Of a stretch of 64,000 bases of DNA, positions 54,301 to 62,231 are shown piece by piece. This DNA comes from Hymenobacter sublimis. GTDB taxonomy: Bacteria > Bacteroidota > Bacteroidia > Cytophagales > Hymenobacteraceae. The stretch is taken from NCBI RefSeq assembly GCF_023101345.1, contig NZ_CP095848.1, positions 3,746,001 through 3,810,000 on the forward strand. Reading direction: 5' to 3'. Below the pieces are notes generated by a model. That model was not told the origin of the DNA. It ran no database searches and was given only the letters and a program-made list of their open reading frames with translations. Position 1 is the first letter of the stretch; every line of letters starts with the position of its first letter. A program made the position numbers and the translations under genes.

Positions 54301-54890
54301 TTGAAACCTACCACCAGATTCTGGACGAGGCGGTGCAGGAGCTCAAGGAAACCGAGTTCCGCGACCTGTTCCTCGGCGACCCGACCCAGCGCCTACAAGA
54401 AGCAGCCGGCACCAGCGCCCCCAAGGAGTGCAACATCGAAACGGACCTGCAAGTCCTAATTCCGGACCGCTACGTAAGCAACGTGTCCGAGCGCCTGCAG
54501 CTGTACAGCAAGCTGGACCGGGCCAAAAATCCCGAGGAGTTGCGCAAGGTGCTCACCAGCATGGTAGACCGGTTCGGCCCCCTCCCCCCCGAGGTAGAGC
54601 AGCTAGCCGACATTGTGCGCCTGCGCTGGCAGGCCTGCCAGGCCGGCTTCGAGAAGCTCACGCTCAAGAAGAACCTGCTCAAAGGCTTCATTCCGGCCAC
54701 CAACAACGAGCCCTACTTCCAGAGCGACACCTTCGGCAACATCCTCAGCTACGTGCAAACTCACCCCCGCTCCGCTTCCATGAAAGAGCGTAAAGAGCAA
54801 CTCATCCTCTCCGTAGAAGAAGTGAAAAGCGTGCAAGCCGCCAAGCGCATTCTGAGCGAGTTGGGCAGTGAGGAGAAGGTAGGAGTATAG
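51348..54890 (+). CDS. mfd: Transcription-repair coupling factor Mfd
   Basis: 1180 residues. Mfd removes RNA polymerase stalled at DNA damage and recruits UvrA. The N-terminus is UvrB-like (RGGIVDIFSYANELPYRIEL), then the RNA-polymerase-interacting domain (PGDYVVHQDYGIARFAGL), the helicase core with GDVGFGKTEVAIRAAF (Walker A), LLVIDEEQKFGVK (motif II) and QMRGRVGRS (motif VI), and a TRCF C-terminal domain. Residues of about 131-171 form a Lys/Ala/Glu-rich low-complexity segment (AENAADAAEATED and KRAKASAKE) that typical Mfd proteins lack. The start is TTG 51348; no ATG is near. Confidence 0.97.
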   Translation: MKVTDFLKLYSLDPTTLTVGARLNPATRNSLKPATDKSETPARLHLKGLIGSQDAVLAAALHQEFPDQHHLFILHDRDEAAYFLADLQHLVPEEEPLLFPSSYKRPYSFDETENANVLMRAEVLNKLNSHRGPKTTAEQDAENAADAAEATEDGTTKPKGKRAKASAKETAGALIVTYPEALFEKVINKKSLVANTFLVKVGDKLDVNFISDMLAEYDFERSDFVYEAGQFAVRGGIVDIFSYANELPYRIELFGDEVETIRTFNPESQLSVEKRQQVSIIPNVQTKLLQETRESFLDFIPRSTAIWAKDVRQTLDVVEEYFDKAEQGFKELLAASGGTQVVSKPEDLFESGKTFRKLLEGFPVVEFGKRFHFKAGAEEFSFSAKPQPSFNKDFNRLVKNLHDNQQKGYTNIIAAEQVRQADRLRTIFDELDNNVQFQHLLLGLREGYIDETLKLVVYTDHQLFERFYRAQETRKFSKKKALTLKELRTLVPGDYVVHQDYGIARFAGLTQVEINDRVQEAIRLVYRDDDVLTVSIHALHKIAKYSGAEGNPPTMSKLGSPEWENKKKSVKKKVKDIAAELIRLYAKRKTAPGHAFAMDSFMQAELESSFIYEDTPDQAKATEDVKRDMEVPHPMDRLVCGDVGFGKTEVAIRAAFKAVADGKQVAILVPTTILAMQHYKTFRERLGNLPVTVEYVNRFKSTKQIKETLARVAEGKTDILIGTHRLTNKDVKFKDLGLLVIDEEQKFGVKTKDKLKELKVNVDTLTLSATPIPRTLHFSLMGARDLSVIATPPPNRQPVQTELHVFDETLVRDAIARELKRGGQVFYVHNRIKDIEEQASMILRLVPDARVTYVHGQMEGDLLEKRMMKFVDGDFDVLVSTTLIESGLDIANANTIIINRAHMHGLSDLHQMRGRVGRSNKKAYCYLLTPPVAGLPSDARKRLSTLEEFSDLGAGFNVAMRDLDIRGAGNLLGGEQSGFINDLGFETYHQILDEAVQELKETEFRDLFLGDPTQRLQEAAGTSAPKECNIETDLQVLIPDRYVSNVSERLQLYSKLDRAKNPEELRKVLTSMVDRFGPLPPEVEQLADIVRLRWQACQAGFEKLTLKKNLLKGFIPATNNEPYFQSDTFGNILSYVQTHPRSASMKERKEQLILSVEEVKSVQAAKRILSELGSEEKVGV

Positions 54891-54917
54891 TCTTTTAATG
54901 GTACCGGCTAGTCCGGC

Positions 54918-54966
54918 CTCACATAGCAACGGCCGCCCCAACTTGGAGCGGCCGTTGCTATGTGAG
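54918..54966. terminator. 19-bp perfect hairpin after mfd
   Basis: Arms 54918-54936 (CTCACATAGCAACGGCCGC) and 54948-54966 are exact complements with an 11-base loop. No T-run follows on either side. It lies between convergent mfd and the 90-residue gene and probably ends both. Confidence 0.7.
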
Positions 54967-54983
54967 CTAGGAGTAACTGGAGC

Positions 54984-55256
54984 CTACACGTGCGGGCGGC
55001 GGGACAGCCACTCAGCGGCTTCGCGGCCCACTAGGGCCTGAAATGCTTCCATATCGGCGGGTTGCAGTGTGTAGCCGGACGATTTTTCGTAGATGTCCCG
55101 GATTTTGTCGGCCAGGTGCTTGGTCTTTTTCGGCAGGTCCTGCTCCTGGATGTTTTCCTCGTCCAGCACGCGGAAGAGTTCTTCTTTAGGAATTGGAGAA
55201 AGGCCGCCGGGAGCTACCCAGCCAGAGTCGGCACCAGAGGTGGAAGATTGAGCCAT
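54984..55256 (-). CDS. Hypothetical protein, 90 aa
   Basis: Starts MAQSSTSGADSGWVAPGGLS, then helical: KEELFRVLDEENIQEQDLPK, KHLADKIRDIYEKSSG and MEAFQALVGREAAEWLSRRP. Soluble, with no signal. Family not recognised. Convergent with mfd, with the perfect hairpin at 54918-54966 between. Codon use resembles the neighbours. Function unknown. Confidence 0.7.
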   Translation of the reverse strand: MAQSSTSGADSGWVAPGGLSPIPKEELFRVLDEENIQEQDLPKKTKHLADKIRDIYEKSSGYTLQPADMEAFQALVGREAAEWLSRRPHV

Positions 55257-55375
55257 GATGAAAAGATATAATGGAAGAAAGGATGTAGGGAAGCAACGAT
55301 TCGCAGCACCTAGCCGGAAATACCTAGCCGCCTCAAGCTAGGTGGGTGCCAAAGTCCTTTGCTTTGAAGCAAGCC

Positions 55376-55420
55376 CGTCATGCAGAGCGTAGCGAAGCAT
55401 CTGGCGTGCTGATGTTGCAC
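55376..55420. repeat. Scattered intergenic repeat, single copy
   Basis: The sequence TCATGCAGAGC, GCGAAGCATCTGG and CGTGCTGATGTTGC lies between the 90-aa gene and the response regulator. From memory, closely similar sequences are common in intergenic regions of Hymenobacter genomes, but I cannot verify this here. A related inverted copy is at 40553-40645, and part of it appears in the spacer of the array at 33540-33633. Confidence 0.6.
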
Positions 55421-55510
55421 TAGTAATCAGTGGTCAAATAATCAGCAAGCGAAACAACTTCCACTCAGCACTAGGACGGGCTCGGGAGCTTACTAGCCAC
55501 ATAGCCTGAG

Positions 55511-55933
55511 TTACGCCTCCGGACTGGCCAGGGGGAAGTGCTGCCGCAGGATGGACGTGACTTTCTCCTGGTTTAGCGGCTTGCTGACGTAGTCGGCTAC
55601 GGGCAAGCGCTCGGCCTGGGCCACGTCGCGGGAGTGCATGGAGGTAGTGAGTAGCACAATGATAACGTGGCGCTGCTGCATCCAAGCCAGCTGCTGGTAG
55701 GCATTCAGAAACTCAAAGCCATCCATAACGGGCATGTTGATGTCCAGAAAAATCAGGACCGGGCAGGTGGGAGTAGCGCTCTGGCAGTGGTGGTGTAGCA
55801 GCTCCAGGGCTTCCTGGCCGTTGAGGGCCACCAGAAGTTTATCCGCCACATTAAGTTTTCGGAGCAGGAGTTCATTCAGAAAATTAGTAGTTGCATCGTC
55901 ATCAACTAATAGCACACTGGCAAGCCTGGTCAT
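55511..55933 (-). CDS. Single-domain response regulator (CheY-like)
   Basis: 140 residues, one receiver domain, no output domain. The acidic pocket is Asp11-Asp13 (LLVDDD), the phosphoacceptor Asp64 (IFLDINMPVMDG), with Thr97 in LLTTS and Lys118 in SKPL. All key residues are present. Such stand-alone receivers relay phosphate to other proteins or act by binding partners. The PAS histidine kinase 1.5 kb away, with the BLUF gene, is a candidate partner, but the genes are on opposite strands and this is inference. ATG 55933. Confidence 0.92.
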   Translation of the reverse strand: MTRLASVLLVDDDATTNFLNELLLRKLNVADKLLVALNGQEALELLHHHCQSATPTCPVLIFLDINMPVMDGFEFLNAYQQLAWMQQRHVIIVLLTTSMHSRDVAQAERLPVADYVSKPLNQEKVTSILRQHFPLASPEA

Positions 55934-56072
55934 GGGTACTTCTTAGAACAACAGCCCATTGTGGGCCGCTAGATGGTACATACGCTGAACATCGGCTTCT
56001 TTGCCGAAGCCCAACACGTTTTCGCGCCGGACGGGGTAGGCCGGGTGCCGGGCGGGGTTAGCCAAGAGGCGC

Positions 56073-56567
56073 TTAAGCTGGTTGCCCTACCGTCCAGCCG
56101 GCCCGCGGAACGGCCGGGCGCGGCGGGCCGGGCACCAGCCGGTCGGCTAGGGCCCCGGCCACAAAGGCATAAATGCTCTTGTGCACCAAGTCGATAACCT
56201 GCTCGTCGCGGGGCCAGGTCCAGGGCAGGGCGCCCACGCCGGTAGCGTTTTCCAGGGTTTGGTCGTTGAGCAGGCGCAGGTTCAGAAACAGAAAGGAGCC
56301 CACCGGCCCCCGGATGCCCCGGGCGGCCAGCAGGCCCCGCACCGCGCCCAGCAAAATGCCCTGGCCCCAGTGCATGGTCCAGTTTAGGCCCAGGCGTTGC
56401 GCATCGGGCCGGTGCGGCAGGCCCAGCAGGCGCTCCAGGGTGTGGGCCGGCACGTATGAGTCGGGCCGGCGGGTGAAGCGCTGCTCTATTTTTTCGGCTA
56501 TGGTCATGGCGGCTACCCCGGCCGCACCAGCCAGAATTCCCCAGCCAGCGGCTTGGCTTGCTTTCAT
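56073..56567 (-). CDS. Membrane protein of unknown function, 164 aa
   Basis: ATG 56567 begins MKASQAAGWGILAGAAGVAAMTIAEKIEQ, a first helix, followed by TMHWGQGILLGAVRGLLAARGIRG, FLFLNLRLLND and IDLVHKSIYAFVAGALADRL. This gives four weak helices, resembling DUF1440-type or YagU-like proteins in layout, but I do not claim the family. An in-frame extension to 56624 adds a non-hydrophobic leader and is not preferred. The C-terminus is Pro/Arg-rich. It lies between the response regulator and the divergent BLUF gene. Function unknown. Confidence 0.65.
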   Translation of the reverse strand: MKASQAAGWGILAGAAGVAAMTIAEKIEQRFTRRPDSYVPAHTLERLLGLPHRPDAQRLGLNWTMHWGQGILLGAVRGLLAARGIRGPVGSFLFLNLRLLNDQTLENATGVGALPWTWPRDEQVIDLVHKSIYAFVAGALADRLVPGPPRPAVPRAGWTVGQPA

Positions 56568-56886
56568 CAGCTTGCGTGGTAAGAGGGCGGCACTCGCCCC
56601 GGTTGATGGCACAGACCCGGGCAAGCCGGCATTGCGCCCCCTCGTCCCCTACCTGCACCGGGGTAAACCTACGCGCTACCAGCCGGCCCGGTTATGCACG
56701 AGCTTCGGGAAGGCAACACTACAGTTGAGCTTACTAATCGCGCAATTTCTGGCCCGCTGGGGCCTCGTTCGGTTCGTTCCCAATCTGCTCGTATCTTGTC
56801 CCCTTTTCTGCCCTGAACTTCTCTTTCCCCTCCCCATACGTGTCTGCCGGTAGCAGTGGCCGCGGCGAGTTTTACTGTTTGCTTCC
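56568..56886. other. Divergent gap between membrane protein and BLUF gene
   Basis: 319 bases. Near the BLUF start there is TACTGTTTG (about 56874-56882), a -7-like element with one extra base. Nothing else is supported. Confidence 0.4.
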
Positions 56887-57348
56887 ATGAACCACCTTGT
56901 ATACATGAGCCGGGCAGTCCGCCCCCTCTCCGACGACGATTTGAAGGCCCTGTTGGAGCAGTGCCGCCGCGACAACGCCCAGCACGGGGTGACGGGCGTT
57001 TTGTTTTACAGCCACGGCCACATTGCCCAGCTGATTGAAGGTGACCCGGCCATCATTGAGCCGCTGTACGAAAAGATTTCGCGCGACGGGCGCCATTCCA
57101 ACGTAGTGCAGCTCGTGAACAAGCCCATTGCCAACCGCAGCTTCGCGGAGTGGTCCATGGCCTTTCACCCTATTGAGCAGGCGGGCTTTGACGCCCTGGA
57201 AGGCTTTTTCCTACCTCACCACGCGCCGCCCACGCCCGAAACCATGTCCATTGCCGATGCCCTGATTGTGGACCTCGTGCGACAGGCCGTATTCGGCCCG
57301 AGCGACGCTGCTCCGGCCTCAGCCCAACCCACCCGGGAAGCCCACTAG
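56887..57348 (+). CDS. BLUF domain blue-light sensor
   Basis: 153 residues. BLUF domains bind FAD and shift a hydrogen-bond network on blue light. The photocycle residues are present: Tyr6 (LVYMSRA), Asn30 (NAQHGVTGVL), Gln48 in IAQLIEG, Trp89 and Met91 (FAEWSMAF). The domain covers about residues 1-95; the remainder is a short helical, Pro/Ala-rich tail with no effector domain, so signalling must pass through protein contact. It is followed after 44 bases by a PAS histidine kinase on the same strand, probably in the same operon. Output is inferred. Confidence 0.92.
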   Translation: MNHLVYMSRAVRPLSDDDLKALLEQCRRDNAQHGVTGVLFYSHGHIAQLIEGDPAIIEPLYEKISRDGRHSNVVQLVNKPIANRSFAEWSMAFHPIEQAGFDALEGFFLPHHAPPTPETMSIADALIVDLVRQAVFGPSDAAPASAQPTREAH

Positions 57349-57392
57349 TAGTTTCCCACTTCCCGCCCTTTCCGCCGCCTCTCCCCCACCTC

Positions 57393-59249
57393 ATGCGCGA
57401 ACAGCAGCTTCAATCCATTCTTCGGCACATGCCCGCGGGCATTGCTACCCTGCTCGGGCCGGAGCTGCGTTACGGGTTTGTGAATGAGGCCATGCAGGCG
57501 CTGCTGGGCGGCAGCACGCCCGAAGGTGAACCCCTGGCAACGCACCTGAGCCCCCTGGAGGCGGACCTGCTGGAGGTGATGCAGCAGGTGTACCAGTCGG
57601 GGCGGCCGTACGTGGCCAAAGCCTACCGCTTACCGCTAGCGGCCTTTGATGAAAGCGCCCCGCGCTACTTCGACCTGGCCCTGGAGCCCCTGCACGATGA
57701 AAACGACCAAACGCTAGGGCTGCTGCTGTTTGCCGTGGATGTGACGGCCCAGGAGGAAGCCCGGCAGCACGCCCATGAGCTGGCCCTGGAAACCCGCCGC
57801 CTCGATACTCGCCTGCGCGTGCTCACCGAAACGGCCCCCCAAATTACCTTTACCACCGATGCCGCTGGGGCATATGAGTACGTAAGCCCGCAGTGGTACT
57901 ACTTTACCGGCCAGCCCCCCACGGCCGATGTCAACGCCATTTGGCCCCTACTCATTCATCCCGACGACCGGCTGCGCGTGCTTTACCAGTCGGATACTGC
58001 CCGGGCTAATGGGGTAGGCTGGAACTACGAGTACCGCCTGCGCCGCCATGACGGGCAGTACCGCTGGATGCTGAGCCGCGCCCTACCGGAGTTGCACGCC
58101 CCCGATAAGCCCGTGTTCTGGCACGGCGCCGTTACGGAGGTACACGACCAGCGCGAGCTGGCCGAAGCCTTGCGCCGGGGCGAGGCAGAGCTGCAATTTC
58201 TGGCCGATAGTATTCCTCAGCTTATCTGGACGGCTACTGCCGAAGGTTTTATCGATTACTACAACCAGCACACGGCAGAGTACACGGGTCGCTCAACCCA
58301 AGACTTGGGCCCTACTGGCTGGATATCCTTGCTGGAACCCCGCGAGCAAGCTGCCGCCGCCCGCCGCTGGGTGCAGTGCGTGGGCACGGGTGAAAACTAC
58401 GAGGGCCTTTACCAGATGCGCCGCCACGACGGGCAGTACCGCTGGCACATCATCCGGGCCCGGCAACTGACTGATACCCGCGGTCCGCGCTGGTTTGGCG
58501 CTTGCACCGACGTAGATGACCAGCACCGCCTGCGCGAGGTACTGCAAACCCAGTACGACGAGCTGGCCCGCACCAACCGCGACCTGGACACCTTTGTGTA
58601 CACGGCTTCCCACGACCTCAAGCAGCCCTTGTTTAACCTGCGCGGCCTCTTTGACGAGCTGCACCGCGTGGCTACCTTCTCCGACCCCGAGCAGGAAGTT
58701 CTAATTCAGATGGTGGACGAGGCCCTGAGCCAATTTGAAGGCACCCTGCAGGATTTGGCCGCCACGGTTCAGAACCAGCGCGAATTGGCCGCCCCCACCG
58801 AAACGCTGGACTTGCGCAGCGTAGCCGAAGAAGTGCTGCTGGGCCTGCGCGCCCAGGTAGAGGAATCAGAAGCAGTGGTGGAACTGCAGATGAGCCAGGC
58901 GCCTACCCTTACCTACGGGCGCGCTAACCTGCGCTCCGTGCTTCATAACCTGATCAGCAACGCCCTGAAGTTTGCGCATCCTGAGCGTGCCCCGCACATC
59001 GTGGTGCGCAGTGAGCTGTCGGAAACTGGCCAGCCCCAACTGCTTGTGCAAGACAACGGCTTGGGCATGAACCTGCAGACCGAGCCAACCCCAGCGTTTC
59101 ACAACTTTGAGCGCCAACATCCGCGCATATCGGGAGCGGGCGTGGGCTTATACCTAGTGCAGCGGATCGTGGACAGCCGGGGTGGCCACCTGGCCGTAAC
59201 CAGCAAGGTAAATGAAGGCACCAGCTTCCTGGTGCACTGGTTTGAGTAG
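57393..59249 (+). CDS. PAS-domain sensor histidine kinase
   Basis: 618 residues, no transmembrane segments, so cytoplasmic. Three PAS-type regions (about 1-125, 145-265, 270-385), of which the second and third have the PAC signature (RRHDGQYRWMLSRALPEL; MRRHDGQYRWHIIRARQL). A HisKA dimerisation helix carries His407 in ASHDLKQPL. The catalytic domain has the N box NLISNALKFA, G1 QDNGLGM and G2 GAGVGLYLV, ending VTSKVNEGTSFLVHW. Adjacent to the BLUF gene, it may be its effector, with the stand-alone response regulator at 55511 as phosphate target. These links are inferred from neighbourhood only. Confidence 0.92.
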   Translation: MREQQLQSILRHMPAGIATLLGPELRYGFVNEAMQALLGGSTPEGEPLATHLSPLEADLLEVMQQVYQSGRPYVAKAYRLPLAAFDESAPRYFDLALEPLHDENDQTLGLLLFAVDVTAQEEARQHAHELALETRRLDTRLRVLTETAPQITFTTDAAGAYEYVSPQWYYFTGQPPTADVNAIWPLLIHPDDRLRVLYQSDTARANGVGWNYEYRLRRHDGQYRWMLSRALPELHAPDKPVFWHGAVTEVHDQRELAEALRRGEAELQFLADSIPQLIWTATAEGFIDYYNQHTAEYTGRSTQDLGPTGWISLLEPREQAAAARRWVQCVGTGENYEGLYQMRRHDGQYRWHIIRARQLTDTRGPRWFGACTDVDDQHRLREVLQTQYDELARTNRDLDTFVYTASHDLKQPLFNLRGLFDELHRVATFSDPEQEVLIQMVDEALSQFEGTLQDLAATVQNQRELAAPTETLDLRSVAEEVLLGLRAQVEESEAVVELQMSQAPTLTYGRANLRSVLHNLISNALKFAHPERAPHIVVRSELSETGQPQLLVQDNGLGMNLQTEPTPAFHNFERQHPRISGAGVGLYLVQRIVDSRGGHLAVTSKVNEGTSFLVHWFE

Positions 59250-59296
59250 CGCAATGCTCCGTTGCAACGGCCGTTTGCTAGTGCTGCTGAGCTTGC

Positions 59297-60295
59297 CTAG
59301 CTGCTGGCAGGTAGCACCCAGCCCCCTTCGGCAGCCAGTCTAACGTGCACCAGCTGGCCCGGTCCAAAGCGGTTTTCCGTAACTCTGCTGGTAACCACGG
59401 ACTTGCCCAACCGAACATCTAGCTCGGAGTAGCTCCCGAAAAACCGGACGGCTGTAACGCGGCCCGCTACCCCAATTGGTCCGGCCTCTGCCACTGCAAG
59501 AGCCTCCGGACGAACCAGCAGACGCTGGCCCGCCGCTAGGGACTGGCCGGAGGCGGCAAGCAGGGTCTTTGCCGCCGCGCCCGTAAGCAGGTTGTAGCCC
59601 CCAAACAGGCCGGCTACGTACTCTGAAGCGGGCTGTTGGTACACCTGCGCCGGCGGCCCCTGCTGCACCAAGCGCCCCTCCTGCAGCACCAGAATTTCAT
59701 CGGCCCAGGACAGGGTATCCAGCGGATCATGGGAGATGAGCGTGCAGGTAATGCCAAGCTGGTCGCCGAGGTCCTGAATTACGGCTTTCAGCAGGCGCTT
59801 GTGGCCCATGTCGAGGTTGGAGAAGGGTTCGTCCAGGAGCAGCAGCTTGGGCGAGGAAAGCAGCAAACGGGCCAGGGCAATGCGCTGCCGTTCCCCGCCG
59901 GAAAGCTGGTCGGTGCGCCGCAGGGCCAGGTGGTTGATGCGGCAAACCTCGTAGAGGCGCTGGGCCGCCGCTTCGGGCAGCTTATTGGCGTAGCGCAGCA
60001 CCTGCTCCACGCGCAGAAACTTAGGTAGCTCAAACTGCTGCGACAGGTACGCAATGCCTGGGTGACCGGGCATCAGCTGTTCGGCCGGGCCTTTCACGCG
60101 CGCGTCCTCCAGCCATACTTCCCCAGCCGTGGACTGCACCAGCCCGGCAATGATTTGCAGCAGGGTACTTTTTCCGGCCCCGGTTTCGGCGGCAATGGCT
60201 ACTTTCTGAAACGGCTGCTGCGTGAAGCTGATATTGTGCACGGCGTACCGCTCCCGCTCCTGCAAACTAACCCCGGATACGCGCAACAAACTCAT
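59297..60295 (-). CDS. ABC transporter ATP-binding protein with C-terminal TOBE domain
   Basis: 332 residues. ABC ATPase domain (about 1-230) with signature LSGGERQRIALARLLL, Walker B KLLLLDEPFSNLD, H-loop ISHD; C-terminal TOBE-like domain from about 250 (LLVRPEAL, RVTAVRFFGSYSELDVRL), as in sulfate, molybdate, iron or sugar importers. The Walker A reads AETGAGKST at residues 36-44, with Ala in place of the first Gly. No permease or binding protein gene lies nearby, so the transporter is incomplete here. Start ATG 60295; a longer reading to 60322 is rejected. Substrate unknown. Confidence 0.88.
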   Translation of the reverse strand: MSLLRVSGVSLQERERYAVHNISFTQQPFQKVAIAAETGAGKSTLLQIIAGLVQSTAGEVWLEDARVKGPAEQLMPGHPGIAYLSQQFELPKFLRVEQVLRYANKLPEAAAQRLYEVCRINHLALRRTDQLSGGERQRIALARLLLSSPKLLLLDEPFSNLDMGHKRLLKAVIQDLGDQLGITCTLISHDPLDTLSWADEILVLQEGRLVQQGPPAQVYQQPASEYVAGLFGGYNLLTGAAAKTLLAASGQSLAAGQRLLVRPEALAVAEAGPIGVAGRVTAVRFFGSYSELDVRLGKSVVTSRVTENRFGPGQLVHVRLAAEGGWVLPASS

Positions 60296-60453
60296 AATAA
60301 CAGCAACAAGCGTGGTCCGCACTGGCAGCCACTAACCGCGGCTTGCCTCTGCAGCAAAAACAACCCTAGCCGAAAGCCACCCGCAGTGACTCCCGCTCCG
60401 AAGGGCCGAAGATAAGCACACCGAAACGCCGGGCTCCAAGCACTAGGTTTACA

Positions 60454-60489
60454 CGCAAAAAAGGCGCTCGGCATGTGCCGGGCGCCTTT
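60454..60489 (-). terminator. Terminator after DUF2382 protein 1
   Basis: AAAGGCGCTCGGCA (60460-60473) and TGCCGGGCGCCTTT (60476-60489) pair with one G-U. On the minus strand the stem is followed by a T-run. Confidence 0.85.
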
Positions 60490-60515
60490 CCTTATGCCTA
60501 CTAGCAAGCCGAAGC

Positions 60516-61406
60516 TTAGCTATTGCGCTGCTGGTTGTACGTGGAGTCCGTGTCGGTGTTGGTAGTACCACCGTCGAGACGCTCAATGTCTACCTCGGTT
60601 TTGCGCACGGTGTCGCGGATAGTTTCTTCGCGCTCGGTTACTTCTTTGCCCAGCGAAATTTCTTCTACCACGCGGGCCTCTTTGCCAACTACGGCACGCT
60701 CAGCGCTTTCCGTAATTTCGATTTCGCCTTCCTTAAAGGCTGCGAAGTCGGCTTCCGTGGCAGGACGGTTGACGGCGTGACGCTCCACGTTCACGTGCTC
60801 TTCCCGCAAACGAACACTGGCTTCCACGGGGCGCTCCACAATGCGGCTGCGCAGGCGGGCTCCGCCGGTTTGCTCTACCCGCTTGCCTACCTGCAGGTTT
60901 TCCTCGATTACCTGGGCGGTAGCGCCGGTTTCCGTGGTGCTGGCTGTAGTGGCGGCACCAGTAGCGCCGTAGCTGTTGCCGTACTGGTAGCCCGTCTGGC
61001 CGGCGCGCTCATCTACGTCAATAGCACCGGCTTCGTCCAGAATTTCGGCGGCGCGCTCGGCGTTTTCAGCTGAGTGGGCGTGCACGGTTACTACCGAGCC
61101 GCTATTGCGGGCTACGTGCGAGTAGCGGCGGCTATCCTCGGAGTCGTCGCCGCCAAAGAGGTTGCTAAAGAAGTTGCTGATACCGTCGCCGGCTTTCTCA
61201 GCCGTGCGGCCGGCTGCATCGGCGGCGCCTTCTACGGCCGTGCCGCTGTTGTTCTGGTAGTTGCTATTGCCACCTTGGGTGCTGTTATAGCTGTTGCTCG
61301 AGGCCACATCTACGTGTTCGGTGCTGAAGCCGGCGGCGGCTAGACGTTGGGCGGCTTGCTGCGCCTGGGCAGCGGTTTCGAATATTCCTATTACGGTCTG
61401 GTTCAT
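60516..61406 (-). CDS. General stress protein, DUF2382 (YsnF/AvaK) domain
   Basis: 296 residues, no signal. The N-terminus (MNQTVIGIFETAAQAQQAAQ) resembles general stress protein 17M domains, with a repeat of the same fold (VVTVHAHSAENAERAAEIL). A Gly/Ser/Asn-rich linker precedes a DUF2382 domain at about 165-280 (RLRSRIVERPVEASVRLREE, VVGKEARVVEEISLGKEV). The domain is associated with salt, heat and desiccation stress in Deinococcus, cyanobacteria and Bacillus; the molecular activity is not known. It is followed on the same strand, in transcription order, by nothing; upstream lies another DUF2382 gene after a 36-base gap, so both are likely one operon. Confidence 0.85.
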   Translation of the reverse strand: MNQTVIGIFETAAQAQQAAQRLAAAGFSTEHVDVASSNSYNSTQGGNSNYQNNSGTAVEGAADAAGRTAEKAGDGISNFFSNLFGGDDSEDSRRYSHVARNSGSVVTVHAHSAENAERAAEILDEAGAIDVDERAGQTGYQYGNSYGATGAATTASTTETGATAQVIEENLQVGKRVEQTGGARLRSRIVERPVEASVRLREEHVNVERHAVNRPATEADFAAFKEGEIEITESAERAVVGKEARVVEEISLGKEVTEREETIRDTVRKTEVDIERLDGGTTNTDTDSTYNQQRNS

Positions 61407-61442
61407 AGCGTTCAGGAGAGTTTTGGGTGAAAAATGGGTAAC

Positions 61443-61916
61443 TTAAGAGGCAGGTAATGATGTAGTTGGAGGAGGGGTAGCAGCGCCCGGGCCCGGCTCA
61501 CGGGTAACGTGTACCGCTTCTTGGCGCAGCACTACGCGGTGGCTTTCCTGGGTAGGCACTTGGTGCTTGGTAATGTGCAGTTCTTCTACCACTAGCATGC
61601 GCTTTACGACTACCTCGCGCACCACCGGAATAATCATGGTGTCGCCTTCGTAGCGCACGCCGGGCAGGGTAGCGCCGTCGGTTACGTACTGGTTGATGGG
61701 CACCCGCTCTACCTGCACCTCGTCGTGCAGCAGCGTGAAGTTTAGGGCTTCCTCGTGCTCCTCTACTGTTTTTGAAAGGCGCACGCGGCCTGTTTCCACT
61801 ACCTCGCGCCCTACCACGGCGTGTTCCTCAATAATGGGAATTACCAAGGGGGCGCCGGCAACCGGTTCAGTCAGCCGGGAAGTAGATTCAGGGGTGGGAG
61901 TGGAGCTCGTGTTCAT
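61443..61916 (-). CDS. DUF2382 domain protein, second copy
   Basis: 157 residues. ATG 61916 (MNTSSTPTPES) is preferred to an extension to 61955. The domain begins VIPIIEEHAVVGREVVETGR, then VRLSKTVEEHEEAL, DEVQVERVPINQYV and TMIIPVVREVVVKRMLVVEE. This last half-repeat is typical of the YsnF/AvaK fold, which has paired units. Ser/Pro/Thr-rich tails lie at both ends. It precedes the longer DUF2382 gene and shares its likely promoter. Confidence 0.85.
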   Translation of the reverse strand: MNTSSTPTPESTSRLTEPVAGAPLVIPIIEEHAVVGREVVETGRVRLSKTVEEHEEALNFTLLHDEVQVERVPINQYVTDGATLPGVRYEGDTMIIPVVREVVVKRMLVVEELHITKHQVPTQESHRVVLRQEAVHVTREPGPGAATPPPTTSLPAS

Positions 61917-62231
61917 AGGGCCATATGTACGCCCCTCCCCTGCTCGTGTTACCACGGTTGAGCTCAGTTTACGGGTAACAAAATGATGTCTTATATAATT
62001 ATCTTTCTCTTGCCCAACCTTTTATCAAATGGGCATTTACAACCCCGCGGCCCTACCTATTGCCTTCCTACGGCATGTAAGCACAAGGCAATAATTGTAC
62101 TAAATCAACAAAAAATTACAAATTAAAAATTTTCAAAGGATGCAGTTCGTACGCCCTCACTCCATCCTGAAGCTAGCTTCAGCTTTGTCTGCCCCACGTT
62201 CAAGGCGCTTAGGAGTTGGGTAGTAAAAAAG
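61917..62231. other. AT-rich gap upstream of the DUF2382 pair
   Basis: Together with the terminator at 62232-62272 this is a gap of about 380 bases. It contains an 8-bp stem ATTGCCTT/AAGGCAAT near 62060-62095 and a 16-base perfect palindrome CTGAAGCTAGCTTCAG (62167-62182). The stretch 62100-62150 is extremely A/T-rich. The DUF2382 promoter should lie here, but no TAnnTTTG match was found on the minus strand. Confidence 0.45.
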
